Below are positions 17,616 to 26,840 of a DNA stretch of 64,000 bases, piece by piece. Source of the stretch: Gemmatimonadota bacterium. Lineage in GTDB: Bacteria; Gemmatimonadota; Gemmatimonadetes; Longimicrobiales; Gaopeijiaceae. A program made the position numbers and the translations under genes. Location of the stretch: NCBI GenBank assembly GCA_028873845.1, contig JAPPNO010000038.1, forward strand, positions 1-64,000. Reading direction: 5' to 3'. A model generated the notes under the pieces. That model was not told the origin of the DNA. It was given only the letters and a program-made list of their open reading frames with translations, and ran no database searches. How positions within the stretch are numbered: position 1 is the stretch's first letter; each line of letters starts with the position of its first letter.

Positions 17616-18437
17616 GTGAGCACCCGTCGGCCGAACCGTCCCGCGATGTACGCGGTACTGGGCGATCCGGTGGCGCACAGCCTGTCGCCCGCAATCCACA
17701 ACGCGGTGTTCCGGGCCACGGGGCGGGATGCGTCCTACGTCGCGCGCCAGGTGACCGCCGAGGAGTGCGGTCCCGTGCTCAGGCGGATGGCGCTGAACGG
17801 GGGAGGAGGCAACGTCACCGTACCGTACAAGGAGCACGTCCTGGCCTGGCTGGACCGCCGCACCAGTGCCGTCGACGCGACCGGAGCCTGCAACACCTTC
17901 TGGGCGAGAGACGGGCGGGTCTGGGGAGACAACACCGACGTGGAGGGATTCCTGGGGGTGTGGGAGGCGGTGGCGGCGGGGCTCGGGAGGGACCTGGGGG
18001 TGCTGGTGCTCGGTGCGGGGGGCGCGGCGAGGGCGGTGTTGTTCGCGCTGCGGGGTTCGCCGGAGGTGGACCGGGTGATGCTGTGGAACCGGAACGGCGA
18101 CAGGGCTCGGAGCCTGGCGGAGCGGTTCGGCGAGCCGCGCCTCTCGCGGATCCGGGATTGGCGCGGGGAGTCTCCCGACGTGGTCGTCAACGCCACCTCC
18201 GCCGGGCTCGACGGGCGCTCCGCACCCATCGACCTGCTCGAACTGGCGGCGCCTCCCCGAAGCGTGATCGACCTGGTGTACGGAAAGGAACCGACGCCGC
18301 TCTGCAGGCAGGCGGACCAGCTTGGTATTCCGGCCCGCGACGGACGCGAGATGCTGGTGCTGCAGGCGGAGGCGTCGCACCTCCGGTGGTTCGGGAGACC
18401 GCCGCCCCGAGGGTTGATGGCGCGGGCACTCGAATGA
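17616..18437 (+). CDS. aroE: Shikimate dehydrogenase
   Basis: 273 aa from a GTG. It reduces 3-dehydroshikimate with NADPH in aromatic amino-acid synthesis. The substrate-binding AVLGDPVAHSLSPAIHNA has the Ser pair. GGNVTVPYKE carries the catalytic Lys, and GACNTFW and WGDNTDVEGF the catalytic Asp. VLVLGAGGAARAV binds the coenzyme, and WNRNGDRARSLAE has Asn-Arg at the NADP-phosphate position. It overlaps comF by 4 nt (ATGA). Confidence 0.95.
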   Translation: MSTRRPNRPAMYAVLGDPVAHSLSPAIHNAVFRATGRDASYVARQVTAEECGPVLRRMALNGGGGNVTVPYKEHVLAWLDRRTSAVDATGACNTFWARDGRVWGDNTDVEGFLGVWEAVAAGLGRDLGVLVLGAGGAARAVLFALRGSPEVDRVMLWNRNGDRARSLAERFGEPRLSRIRDWRGESPDVVVNATSAGLDGRSAPIDLLELAAPPRSVIDLVYGKEPTPLCRQADQLGIPARDGREMLVLQAEASHLRWFGRPPPRGLMARALE

Positions 18438-19207
18438 CCTTGTACGGGCGCGCCGGATCGAGGTGGGGTGGGGTGGTGGCGGGGTGGGTGAACTTTCTGC
18501 TGCCGCCTGCCTGCGCCGGGTGCGGCGGGTCGGCCGGCGAGGAGGTTCGGGCCGGCGAGGGGCCGGTTTGCCGGAACTGCCGTCTGCGGCTGCCGCGCAT
18601 TCCGCTGCCGGTGTGCACCCGATGCGGGGCGCCGCTCGGGACCGGCATGGCGCCTTCCTGTCTGGAGTGCGCGGACTGGCCCGAACTGCTGGCCGGCGCC
18701 CATGCCGCAAGCCTCCTGGAGTCTCCGGCCCGGGAGCTGGTGCATGCGCTCAAGTACCAGGGTTGGCGCGGCGCCGGCGACTTCATGGGGGCGGAGATGG
18801 CGCGCCGGGCCGGGGAGGCGGTGCTGAAGGCGCACTGCGTGGTCCCGATTCCCACCTCCCGGCACAACCTTCGCCGCCGCGGCTACAACCAGGCCGAGGT
18901 GATCGCCGCCGCCCTGGCCGCCGAGTTGGACATGCCGCTCCTCAAATGTCTGGAGCGGCCCACCCAGAAGGGCACGCAGACCGCCTTGAATCCCATGCAG
19001 CGCCGGGCTAACGTCAGTGGCGCGTTCGCAGTGGTGGAGGGTTTCGCGGACAGGCTGGCGGGTCGCCGGCTGCTCCTGGTGGACGACGTGATCACCACCG
19101 GGGCCACGCTGGTGGCAGCGGCCGGGGCGCTCGGCGCAAGCGGTCCACACTCCGTCGTCGCGTACGCGTTTTCACGTACAGTCCCGATTTCCCTCGATTC
19201 CATCTGA
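18434..19207 (+). CDS. comF: ComF family protein (zinc ribbon plus phosphoribosyltransferase fold)
   Basis: 257 aa from the ATG that overlaps the aroE stop. The N-terminal zinc-binding region has Cys pairs: CAGCGG, CRNC, CTRCGAPLG and CLEC. The PRTase-like domain has HALKYQGWRG, VPIPTSRHNLRRRGYNQAE and the PRPP loop LLLVDDVITTGATL. ComF proteins are needed for DNA uptake during natural transformation in some bacteria, but their exact reaction is unsettled. No other competence gene is in this window. Confidence 0.9.
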   Translation: MTLYGRAGSRWGGVVAGWVNFLLPPACAGCGGSAGEEVRAGEGPVCRNCRLRLPRIPLPVCTRCGAPLGTGMAPSCLECADWPELLAGAHAASLLESPARELVHALKYQGWRGAGDFMGAEMARRAGEAVLKAHCVVPIPTSRHNLRRRGYNQAEVIAAALAAELDMPLLKCLERPTQKGTQTALNPMQRRANVSGAFAVVEGFADRLAGRRLLLVDDVITTGATLVAAAGALGASGPHSVVAYAFSRTVPISLDSI

Positions 19208-19240
19208 AGCGGCGCGGACCGCCGCGGGAGCTGCGCTTAC

Positions 19241-20254
19241 ATGTCCATCAGAGTCGCGATCAACGGCTTCGGCCGCATCGGCAGAAACGTACTGAGATCC
19301 GCGAAGCAGTCGGGCGGGACCGGTCTCGATTTCGTGGCTGTCAACGACCTTGCGGACAGCGGGACGCTCGCCCACCTGCTCAGGTACGACTCCGTCCATG
19401 GCCCCTATCCGGGTTCGGTGGAAGTGTCCGGCAACGGGCTGACGGTCGACGCGGACGAAATCCTGGTTCTCTCGGAGCGCGACCCGGGCCGGCTGCCCTG
19501 GAAGGAGCTGGGGGTCGACGTGGTGGTCGAGTCGACCGGTCTCTTCAGGAGCCGCGAACTGGCCTCGAAGCACCTGGAGGCGGGAGCCCGCAAGGTGGTC
19601 ATTTCGGCCCCCGCCAAGGACGAGGACATCACGGTCGTGCTGGGGGTCAATCACCACCTCTACGACCCCGGGAGCCATCACCTGATCTCGAACGCCAGCT
19701 GCACGACCAACTGCCTGGCGCCCGTGGCCAAGGTGTTGCTGGAGGAGTTCGGAATCGTGCGCGGTCTCATGACGACGATCCACGCCTACACGGCCGGACA
19801 GGCGGTGCTGGACGGGCCTCACAAGGACCTCCGCCGGGCCCGTGCGGCAGCGGTGAGCATGATCCCCACCACCACGGGGGCCGCGCGCGCGATCTCCCTG
19901 GTCCTTCCCGAGCTGGAGGGCAGGCTGGACGGCATGGCCATCCGGGTCCCCACCCCCGACGTTTCCCTGGTGGACCTGGTTGCGGAGTTGGAGGAGGACG
20001 TCACCGAACAGGAGATCAACGACGCCCTGCGCGCGGCGGCCTCCGGGGAGCTGGCGGGCATCCTCAGGGTCGAGGAGGCGCCTCTGGTCTCGGTGGACTT
20101 CACCGGGGAGTCCGCGAGTTCGGTCGTGGATGCGCCCAGCACCGCGGTGATGGGCGGGCGCCTGGTGAAGGTGCTGGCCTGGTACGACAACGAGTGGGGC
20201 TATTCATCCAGGGTGGTCGACCTCGTCGAGTACGTCGGCGAGCGACTGCGGTGA
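19241..20254 (+). CDS. gap: Type I glyceraldehyde-3-phosphate dehydrogenase
   Basis: 337 aa. It oxidises glyceraldehyde 3-phosphate to 1,3-bisphosphoglycerate with NAD. The Rossmann start [27 protein letters not shown], the active-site [13 protein letters not shown] (catalytic Cys), [23 protein letters not shown] and [14 protein letters not shown] are all intact. Upstream of pgk and tpiA, it forms a glycolytic cluster that is interrupted by a sigma factor and a TonB-like gene. Confidence 0.96.
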   Translation: MSIRVAINGFGRIGRNVLRSAKQSGGTGLDFVAVNDLADSGTLAHLLRYDSVHGPYPGSVEVSGNGLTVDADEILVLSERDPGRLPWKELGVDVVVESTGLFRSRELASKHLEAGARKVVISAPAKDEDITVVLGVNHHLYDPGSHHLISNASCTTNCLAPVAKVLLEEFGIVRGLMTTIHAYTAGQAVLDGPHKDLRRARAAAVSMIPTTTGAARAISLVLPELEGRLDGMAIRVPTPDVSLVDLVAELEEDVTEQEINDALRAAASGELAGILRVEEAPLVSVDFTGESASSVVDAPSTAVMGGRLVKVLAWYDNEWGYSSRVVDLVEYVGERLR

Positions 20255-20327
20255 CGGGTCCGGTGCGAGCGGCGATCGGCCGGTCCCGGTGTAAGACACT
20301 GCGGTTGGCGACGTATTGCGCATAACG

Positions 20328-20936
20328 ATGACAAGCCCCACCAAGACGGAGATTCGGCGACGATCCGGCCCCCGGCCCTCCGGGACCCGCGAGTCGGTAG
20401 CCGCTTCCACGGATCTCCCTCCCGATTTCGAGGTCTGGTTCCGGGACCACCGCGAGTCGGTCTATCGCTATGTGCGCTTTCGGGTTCCCACCCGTGAAGT
20501 CGCCGAAGACGTGACCTCCGAGGTCTTTCTGAAGGCACTGCGCGCGCGCGGGCGCTACGACCCCAAGCGGTCGGCACCCCGCACCTGGCTGCTCCGAATC
20601 GCACGCAACGCGGTCACCGACTACCTGCGCTCGCTGCGACGGAAGGGTTCCCTCCACATCTCTCTCGACCGGGTGCCCGACCTGGTCTCGCGGGAGCCGT
20701 CCCAGGAGGAGCGGCTTCTGCGGGAGGAACAGTTGCGAAGGCTCTTCAACGCGGCCGCGACCCTGCGGCCCGCCGACCAGGAGATCCTGTCGCTCCGCTA
20801 CGGGTCAGGGCTGAGCAACATGGAGATTGCCGAGGCGCTGAAGATCACTTCCAATGCGGTCGCCGTGCGGATTCACCGCGCGCTCACCAGGCTGAAGGCG
20901 GCCGTCGCCGAAGACGGCGCCGGGAGCGGCCGATGA
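20328..20936 (+). CDS. RNA polymerase sigma factor, ECF (sigma-70 family)
   Basis: 202 aa from the ATG at 20328; a TTG four codons earlier is possible. Region 2 is FEVWFRDHRESVYRYVRFRV ... AEDVTSEVFLKALRARGRYD, with TWLLRIARNAVTDYLRSLRR. Region 4 is LRPADQEILSLRYGSGLSNMEIAEALKITSNAVAVRIHRALTRLKA, a helix-turn-helix for the -35 element. The ATGA overlap with the next gene implies coupling, the position where an anti-sigma factor is usually encoded. The N-terminal 25 residues are disordered and basic. Confidence 0.92.
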   Translation: MTSPTKTEIRRRSGPRPSGTRESVAASTDLPPDFEVWFRDHRESVYRYVRFRVPTREVAEDVTSEVFLKALRARGRYDPKRSAPRTWLLRIARNAVTDYLRSLRRKGSLHISLDRVPDLVSREPSQEERLLREEQLRRLFNAAATLRPADQEILSLRYGSGLSNMEIAEALKITSNAVAVRIHRALTRLKAAVAEDGAGSGR

Positions 20937-21766
20937 AACGCCGTCGAGACGCCAGCGGGGCCGGTGTGGACTCGCCGCAGGCCGGACCCATGCTGTCGCC
21001 GGACCTGGCCCGGCTGGATCGCGACCTCCGAGGCCTGTCGATCGAGGAGCGATCCTCGTTCGCGTCCGAGTTGCGGGCCGAGCTGGCAGCCGAGCATGCA
21101 CGCCTGCAGTCTGCCGGTCCGTCACGCTCCACCGGCGCGCGGCACGGGTTTCTGGCCGCCGCCGCCGTCGTCCTGCTGCTGATCGGGGGCTGGCTGGTCC
21201 CGCCGGCCCGGGCCTCCATCGCGCGGTGGCTCCAATCCTCGCCGGAGGTCGAACCCGTTGCCGCCGATCCCGCGCCCGAAGTGTTGCCGCCGGTACCCGC
21301 GGCGGTCCCGGCCGTGCCGGAGTTTCCCGCTCTGGAGGATCTGCGCCTGGAACCCGAGCCGGAACCCATGCCCCGGCCACCGCTCGTTTTCGCGCTGGAC
21401 GGCTCCCCACCTCCAATCCCCCCGACGCTGCCGTCCCTCGTGGACCGTGACCTTGCTCGTCGAATCGTGACCGACGAGTACCCGGTCGCGTTGCAGGAGA
21501 GCGGGATCGGAGGCATTGTGCGCGTGCTGCTCTGGGTGCGTCCCGACGGAACTCCGGAGACGCCCGCGGTGCGGATTTCGTCCGGCACACCCGAGCTCGA
21601 CGAGGCCGCGCTGCGAGCGACGCGGTCCTTCCGGTTCGTCCCTGCAACCCGTGCGGGGCAGCAGGTCGGGACCTGGGTCGAGTTCTCGATCCGGTTCGAG
21701 CCGGATTCGGAGGGGTCCCAGCCCGATCCCGAGTATCAGGCCTTCGAGATCCCCCTGGGCAAATAG
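20933..21766 (+). CDS. Membrane-anchored TonB C-terminal domain protein, possible anti-sigma role
   Basis: 277 aa. Residues 1-70 form a charged helical cytoplasmic segment (LDRDLRGLSIEERSSFASEL...). One membrane helix follows (about 75-92, LAAAAVVLLLIGGWLVPPA). A Pro/Glu-rich periplasmic spacer (about 100-160) leads to a TonB-like C-terminal domain (IGGIVRVLLWVRPDGTPE ... TPELDEAALRATRSFRFVPA). TonB domains touch outer-membrane receptors. Because the gene overlaps the sigma gene by 4 nt, I infer that the cytoplasmic segment may hold the sigma factor. No zinc anti-sigma motif (HxxxCxxC) is present, so this stays a hypothesis. Its TAG stop is part of repeat copy A. Confidence 0.8.
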   Translation: MKRRRDASGAGVDSPQAGPMLSPDLARLDRDLRGLSIEERSSFASELRAELAAEHARLQSAGPSRSTGARHGFLAAAAVVLLLIGGWLVPPARASIARWLQSSPEVEPVAADPAPEVLPPVPAAVPAVPEFPALEDLRLEPEPEPMPRPPLVFALDGSPPPIPPTLPSLVDRDLARRIVTDEYPVALQESGIGGIVRVLLWVRPDGTPETPAVRISSGTPELDEAALRATRSFRFVPATRAGQQVGTWVEFSIRFEPDSEGSQPDPEYQAFEIPLGK

Positions 21767-21807
21767 CAGCCCGTGGACGGAGCCGCCCGAATGCCGGGGG
21801 GAGATTC
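21764..21807 (+). repeat. Dispersed repeat copy A (stop codon of TonB-like gene / start of pgk)
   Basis: TAGCAGCCCGTGGACGGAGC is followed by CGCCCGAATGCCGGGGGGAG. The first half matches copy B at 24464 almost base for base (TAGCAGyCCGTGGAyGrAGC plus CGCCCGA). The second half, GAATGCCGGGGGGA, also occurs in copy C at 24682. The copy contributes both the stop codon of the upstream gene and the ATG used here for pgk. Confidence 0.7.
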
Positions 21808-23101
21808 TCCTGGGGTCGGCAGCTCACGCAGAGGGGCACAGCGTGTTCCCTGCAACCTCGACGATCTCGAAGACCGGTTGGTCGAAGGAGCCGTCGTCGC
21901 GCTGAGGGCCGATTTCAATGTCCCGTTGAACCGATCCGGAATCGGCGAATCCCGGGGGGCCGAAGGGACGGTCCGGGTATCGGACGCTTCCCGGATCGAG
22001 CGCACCCTGCCCTCGATCGACCGGCTCGTGGCGGCGGGCGCGAGAGTCGTCATTCTCTCGCATCTGGGCCGGCCGGGAGGGCGCAGTGACAGTGCTTTCA
22101 CGCTGGCGCCGGTGGCCCGCTGCCTCGATGGGCTCCTCACCGCGCCGGCCGGATTCGTGCCGCATGCGGCGGGATCCCGTGTCAAGCGCGCGGTGCAGGC
22201 CGCGAAGCCGGGATCGGTCACGCTCCTCGAAAACACCCGTTTTCTGCCGGGGGAGACGGCCAACGCAACGGCACTGGCAAGCGACTGGGCGACATGGGCG
22301 GACCATTTTGTGCTGGACGCCTTCGGGACCGCGCATCGCGCGCACGCCTCGACCTGCGGGCTTCCCCGGGCGGTGCGGGCCAAGGGTGGCATGGCGGTCG
22401 CGGGAAGGCTGGTGGAACGGGAGCTGGCGGTGTTTGCGGATGCTCTCGATGAACCGTGCCGCCCGTTCGTGGCCGTCATCGGGGGCGCCAAGATCTCCGG
22501 CAAGATCGACGTGATCGAAGCGCTGCTGCCGAAGGTGGACGCGCTGCTCGTGGGGGGCGCCATGGCCAACACCTTCTTCCTCGCCATGGGAATGGAAACG
22601 GGCGCATCGCTGGTGGAGGCGGAGAAGAAGGAGGTCGCGACGGGGGTGCTGGAGACTGCCGGCGCCCGCCTGGTGCTCCCGGTCGACTGCGTCACCGCGC
22701 CGGCGATCAGGGCCGGAGCCTCCGCCCGGATCGTCGAACGCACGGGAATCCCCGCTGACGAAGCGGTGGGCGATATCGGTCCGGTCTCCGTGCGTCTCTT
22801 CGGTCAATACCTGGCCGACGCGGCGACGGTCGTGTGGAACGGGCCGATGGGGGTGTTCGAAGTCGACGAATTCGCGCGCGGCACCGTCCAGGTGGCCCGG
22901 ATGGCCGCGGATGCCGCCGACCGCGGCGCGACGGTGATCGTCGGGGGGGGCGATTCGGCCGCCGCCTCACGCGCGGCTGGCGTCGCCCCGCGGATCAGTC
23001 ACATTTCTACGGGTGGCGGAGCGTCGCTCGAACTGCTCGCCGGCAGGGAGTTGCCCGGAGTGGCGGCGCTTTCGGGCCGGCGCTGCCGCGGCGACACCTG
23101 A
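21791..23101 (+). CDS. pgk: Phosphoglycerate kinase
   Basis: 436 aa from the ATG at 21791 (GGAG eight bases upstream); a GTG at 21773 is the other candidate. About 25 residues precede the conserved start, and both candidate starts lie in a repeat, so the true N-terminus is uncertain. It transfers phosphate from 1,3-bisphosphoglycerate to ADP. Motifs are VALRADFNVPLN, ILSHLGRPGG, LLENTRFLPGE, VLDAFGTAHRAHAS, VIGGAKISGKIDVIEAL, VWNGPMGVFEVDEFARGT and the nucleotide loop VGGGDSAAA. tpiA follows after 120 nt. Confidence 0.95.
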   Translation: MPGGDSPGVGSSRRGAQRVPCNLDDLEDRLVEGAVVALRADFNVPLNRSGIGESRGAEGTVRVSDASRIERTLPSIDRLVAAGARVVILSHLGRPGGRSDSAFTLAPVARCLDGLLTAPAGFVPHAAGSRVKRAVQAAKPGSVTLLENTRFLPGETANATALASDWATWADHFVLDAFGTAHRAHASTCGLPRAVRAKGGMAVAGRLVERELAVFADALDEPCRPFVAVIGGAKISGKIDVIEALLPKVDALLVGGAMANTFFLAMGMETGASLVEAEKKEVATGVLETAGARLVLPVDCVTAPAIRAGASARIVERTGIPADEAVGDIGPVSVRLFGQYLADAATVVWNGPMGVFEVDEFARGTVQVARMAADAADRGATVIVGGGDSAAASRAAGVAPRISHISTGGGASLELLAGRELPGVAALSGRRCRGDT

Positions 23102-23221
23102 AAGCCACGGGGACGCGCGCCTCCGGCCTCCGTGCCGGGAACGCCGCAAGCCGTCCGGGAATCCGGCCGCCCGAACGCCGGGGGGCGTTCCGAGGACCAG
23201 AACCGAAAACGCTGAAAGGAC

Positions 23222-23980
23222 ATGCAGATGGTCAAGGTGGTGGCGGGCAACTGGAAGATGCATCACGGACCCTCCGCGACCACGCGTTTCCTTTCCCGGT
23301 TTCGCCCCGAGGTGGAAGACGGTTCGGTCCGGCTCGTTTTCTTCCCCCCGCACCTGTCGCTCGCGGCCGCGGTCGCCGGCACGCGCGTTCCGGCGGACTT
23401 CGGCGTCCAGAACATCCACTGGGAAGGCTCGGGCGCACTGACGGGAGAGGTCTCGGCCGAAATGGCGAGGGAAGCCGGGGCCACGCTGGCACTGATCGGC
23501 CACTCCGAGCGGCGGCACATCTTCGGTGAGACCGATGCCGAAGTGGGCCGCAAGGTGGCGGCCGCGGCCCGGGCCGGCCTGGTCCCGGTCGTGTGCGTGG
23601 GCGAGCTGCTAGCCGAGCGGCGGGCGGGCCGGCTCGACGAGGTCTTGCGCAGGCAGGTCGGCGCCTTTGCGGAGTCGCTTGCGGGCGCCGCCGAATTCAT
23701 GGTCGCCTATGAGCCCGTCTGGGCGATCGGGACGGGAGAGACGGCCACGCCCGGCGATGCGGCCGAGGCTCACGGTATTGTGCGGGATGCGCTGGGCACG
23801 CTGGGGCGGGGGGCTCCCGTGCTGTACGGGGGCAGCGTCAAGCCCGGCAACGCGGCCGCGCTGGTGTCGGTCCCCGATGTGGACGGAGTGCTGGTGGGCG
23901 GCGCGAGCCTCGATCCGGATGTCTTCGCGCGGATCGCGGAGGCCTGTGCAAGCGCCGGCAGGGCCGGTGCCGGGAGTTGA
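23222..23980 (+). CDS. tpiA: Triosephosphate isomerase
   Basis: 252 aa. It interconverts dihydroxyacetone phosphate and glyceraldehyde 3-phosphate. VVAGNWKMH holds the catalytic Lys, ALIGHSERRHIFGETD the catalytic His, and MVAYEPVWAIGTGETATP the catalytic Glu and loop 6. VLYGGSVKPGNAAAL and GVLVGGASLDP bind phosphate. The start ATG follows CTGAAAGGAC. It is third of the gap...pgk-tpiA set and precedes secG by 66 nt, the usual tpiA-secG order. Confidence 0.96.
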   Translation: MQMVKVVAGNWKMHHGPSATTRFLSRFRPEVEDGSVRLVFFPPHLSLAAAVAGTRVPADFGVQNIHWEGSGALTGEVSAEMAREAGATLALIGHSERRHIFGETDAEVGRKVAAAARAGLVPVVCVGELLAERRAGRLDEVLRRQVGAFAESLAGAAEFMVAYEPVWAIGTGETATPGDAAEAHGIVRDALGTLGRGAPVLYGGSVKPGNAAALVSVPDVDGVLVGGASLDPDVFARIAEACASAGRAGAGS

Positions 23981-24046
23981 CACCGAACACCCGCCGGGGC
24001 AGCTTCCGGGGCGCATCAGCTGTACGGATACAGGAAAAACAGTGAC

Positions 24047-24466
24047 ATGTACGGATTTCTTCTGACTCTTCTGGTTGTCGACGGCCTCGTTCTGGGTGTG
24101 GTCATTCTGCTGCAGGCGGGGAAGGGTGGCGGGCTGGCCGCGATGGGTGGCGGCGCCGCCGCGACCGAGGTGCTGGGCGGCCGCCAAGCCACGTCCTTCC
24201 TGACACGCACGACCTGGATCGCCGGGTCCGCGTTCATGGGCCTGTCCCTCATCCTGGCCATCATGTCGTCCCGCGCGACGGGCCCCACGTCGGTCCTCCA
24301 GGGACTGGACGCCCCGCCGGTGCCGACGCCGCTGCTGGAACAGGAGAATGCTTCGCCGATTCTGGTGCCGGGCGTCGAGGAAGTCCCTCCGGACGCGGAG
24401 GAGACGACCGGCGAAGTGGTCCCACCACCTGACGGGAACGAGCCGTCCGGCTTTCCCGACAGGTAG
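24047..24466 (+). CDS. secG: Preprotein translocase subunit SecG
   Basis: 139 aa. SecG has two membrane helices and assists SecYEG. Helix 1 is FLLTLLVVDGLVLGVVILLQ. The conserved cytoplasmic loop QAGKGGGLAAMGGG...ATEVLGGRQATSFLTRTTW follows, then helix 2 (AGSAFMGLSLILAIM). The C-terminus is a longer acidic, Pro-rich tail (about 85-139) than in E. coli. The stop TAG is part of repeat copy B. Confidence 0.93.
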   Translation: MYGFLLTLLVVDGLVLGVVILLQAGKGGGLAAMGGGAAATEVLGGRQATSFLTRTTWIAGSAFMGLSLILAIMSSRATGPTSVLQGLDAPPVPTPLLEQENASPILVPGVEEVPPDAEETTGEVVPPPDGNEPSGFPDR

Positions 24467-24496
24467 CAGTCCGTGGATGAAGCCGCCCGAGCACCG
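24464..24496 (+). repeat. Dispersed repeat copy B (secG stop codon)
   Basis: TAGCAGTCCGTGGATGAAGC followed by CGCCCGAGCACCG. It begins exactly at the secG stop, just as copy A begins at a stop codon. About 40 nt further on, GAATAGC-agg-GCTATTC (24538-24554) forms a perfect small hairpin with no T-run; whether it belongs to the element is unclear. Confidence 0.65.
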
Positions 24497-24605
24497 AGAG
24501 CCGTGAGGCGCCGGGCCGGCAAGGCGCGACGAAAGGGGAATAGCAGGGCTATTCACCCGCGGAGCAACGCAGAGCGCAGCCACAAAGCGGTAGAATGCAT
24601 GGTAA

Positions 24606-24620
24606 ACATGACATAATGTA
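24606..24620. promoter_or_regulatory. ACATGACATAATGTA inverted site
   Basis: A locally AT-rich island in a 217-nt gene-free gap contains ACAT-6-ATGT. A nearly identical 15-mer (ACATGACAAAATGTA) lies upstream of the FtsX permease gene at 59806-59820. The shared sequence suggests a common regulator, possibly PadR-like given the alternating ATGT/ACAT halves. It lies 64 nt upstream of the E1alpha start used here. Confidence 0.45.
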
Positions 24621-24648
24621 CACTATGGTTGACAGTGTGATCAGGTTG

Positions 24649-24714
24649 GCGCAGCGGTCCGGCGCGGATGCATCGCGGGTCGAATGCCGGGGGGATTTTG
24701 TCCACGGGCTGCTA
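24649..24714 (-). repeat. Dispersed repeat copy C (inverted, upstream of the E1alpha gene)
   Basis: Read on the minus strand it starts TAGCAGCCCGTGGACAAAAT, then CCCCCCGGCATTCGACC and GCGATGCATCCG. Copy E (39057-39119, plus strand) matches it over about 60 nt with a few substitutions. It supplies the ATG (24684) used as the E1alpha start in the longest ORF. Confidence 0.75.
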
Positions 24715-25752
24715 GGGACTCCGGCCTCTTGACCCCGGGGCCGGCGGGTCACGCGCCCACCGGGCATCACGCTCCCCTTGGGGCGCAGGCTACAAGCGAC
24801 CTCCTGTACCTGGGGTTTCAGGCACGTTTTCTCGAGGCAGGCCTGCGGGACCTGGCCGGGTCCGAGGGGTTGCACCCCGGCCTGGCCGATTTCCGCATCG
24901 ACACCAGATCGATCGTCCTTGCCCGGGCCATGCGCTGTGCAACGGACGGGACGGGTGACCTCTGCCACGCGGGTCCCCTGGCTCCCGGGCCTGCCCTGGC
25001 CTTCGGCGCCACGCCCCTGGAGTTCCTCCGTCACGTGGCCGGGAAGGGCACCAGTCCGGCCTCGGCGCGGGAAGGCGGGCTCGACTGGACCGACGTGCGG
25101 CGGGGCATGATCGGCTCGGGAGCGGCACGCGGCGGCACGGCGACCCAGGTGCTGGCGGGCGCGGCCCTAGCCTTCGGAAACCGGGGCGAGGACCGGGCTG
25201 CAATGGTCTTCGAGGGTCGCGTGGCGCTCCAGTCCGGTGGCTGGCATGAGGGAATGAACCTGGCGGGAGCGGTGCGCGCGCCGCTGATCGTGGTTGTGGC
25301 GGCCCGGCGAACCGCGGGCGGATCCGTCCATGCCGACCTCGAGGCTGTGGCACTCAGCTACGGAGTCGCCTTTGCGCAGGTGGGGGCGGAACCGCCCGAG
25401 CACCTCTTTCGGACGGTCGCCGCGGCACGGCGGCGTGCGGTGCACGGCGAAGGACCGACGCTGATCGAACTCGTCCACGTCGGCAATGAGGAACGGTGGG
25501 CGTCGCACGACGCATTCGCGGAGCGTGCGACAGCCGAAGATGGCCTTTCGGAACCCGATCTGGATGCGATCCGGAGGGCGGCTGCGGCGGGCGTGGAGCA
25601 TGCAGTGGACCGGCTGGCCAAGGAGCCCGGGCCGACCGCTCGTGACGCCCTGGCGCCGGTTTGCACCGACGGCCCGCCGCCGCCGCCCTGGACCCGTCGG
25701 GACCCCCCCGCCCCCGACACCCCCGCGTCATACGATCCGGCGGAACAGCCCC

Positions 25753-25763
<11 letters not shown>
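24684..25763 (+). CDS. E1 alpha-like subunit of a 2-oxoacid dehydrogenase, TPP motif degenerate
   Basis: 359 aa from an ATG inside a repeat; a TTG at 24729 would give 344. The order E1alpha-E1beta-E2 and segments such as GGTATQVLAGAALAFGNRG, WHEGMNLAGAVRAPLIVVV and HGEGPTLIELV align with pyruvate/branched-chain E1alpha. The thiamine diphosphate/Mg motif GDG...NN is lost: GDG reads EGR (residues 177-179) and the later NN reads AAR (about 206-208). The N-terminal YRDH and RG regions are also weak. It may be a structural partner of the intact E1beta, with an active E1alpha elsewhere. The C-terminus is a Pro-rich tail. It overlaps E1beta by 11 nt. Confidence 0.8.
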
Positions 25764-26775
<1,012 letters not shown>

Positions 26776-26840
26776 CCCCCGGCTGACCGGCGGCTTTCCC
26801 GCCGCGCCGCCCGCCCGCCCCCCAACCCGCGCATGGAGCA

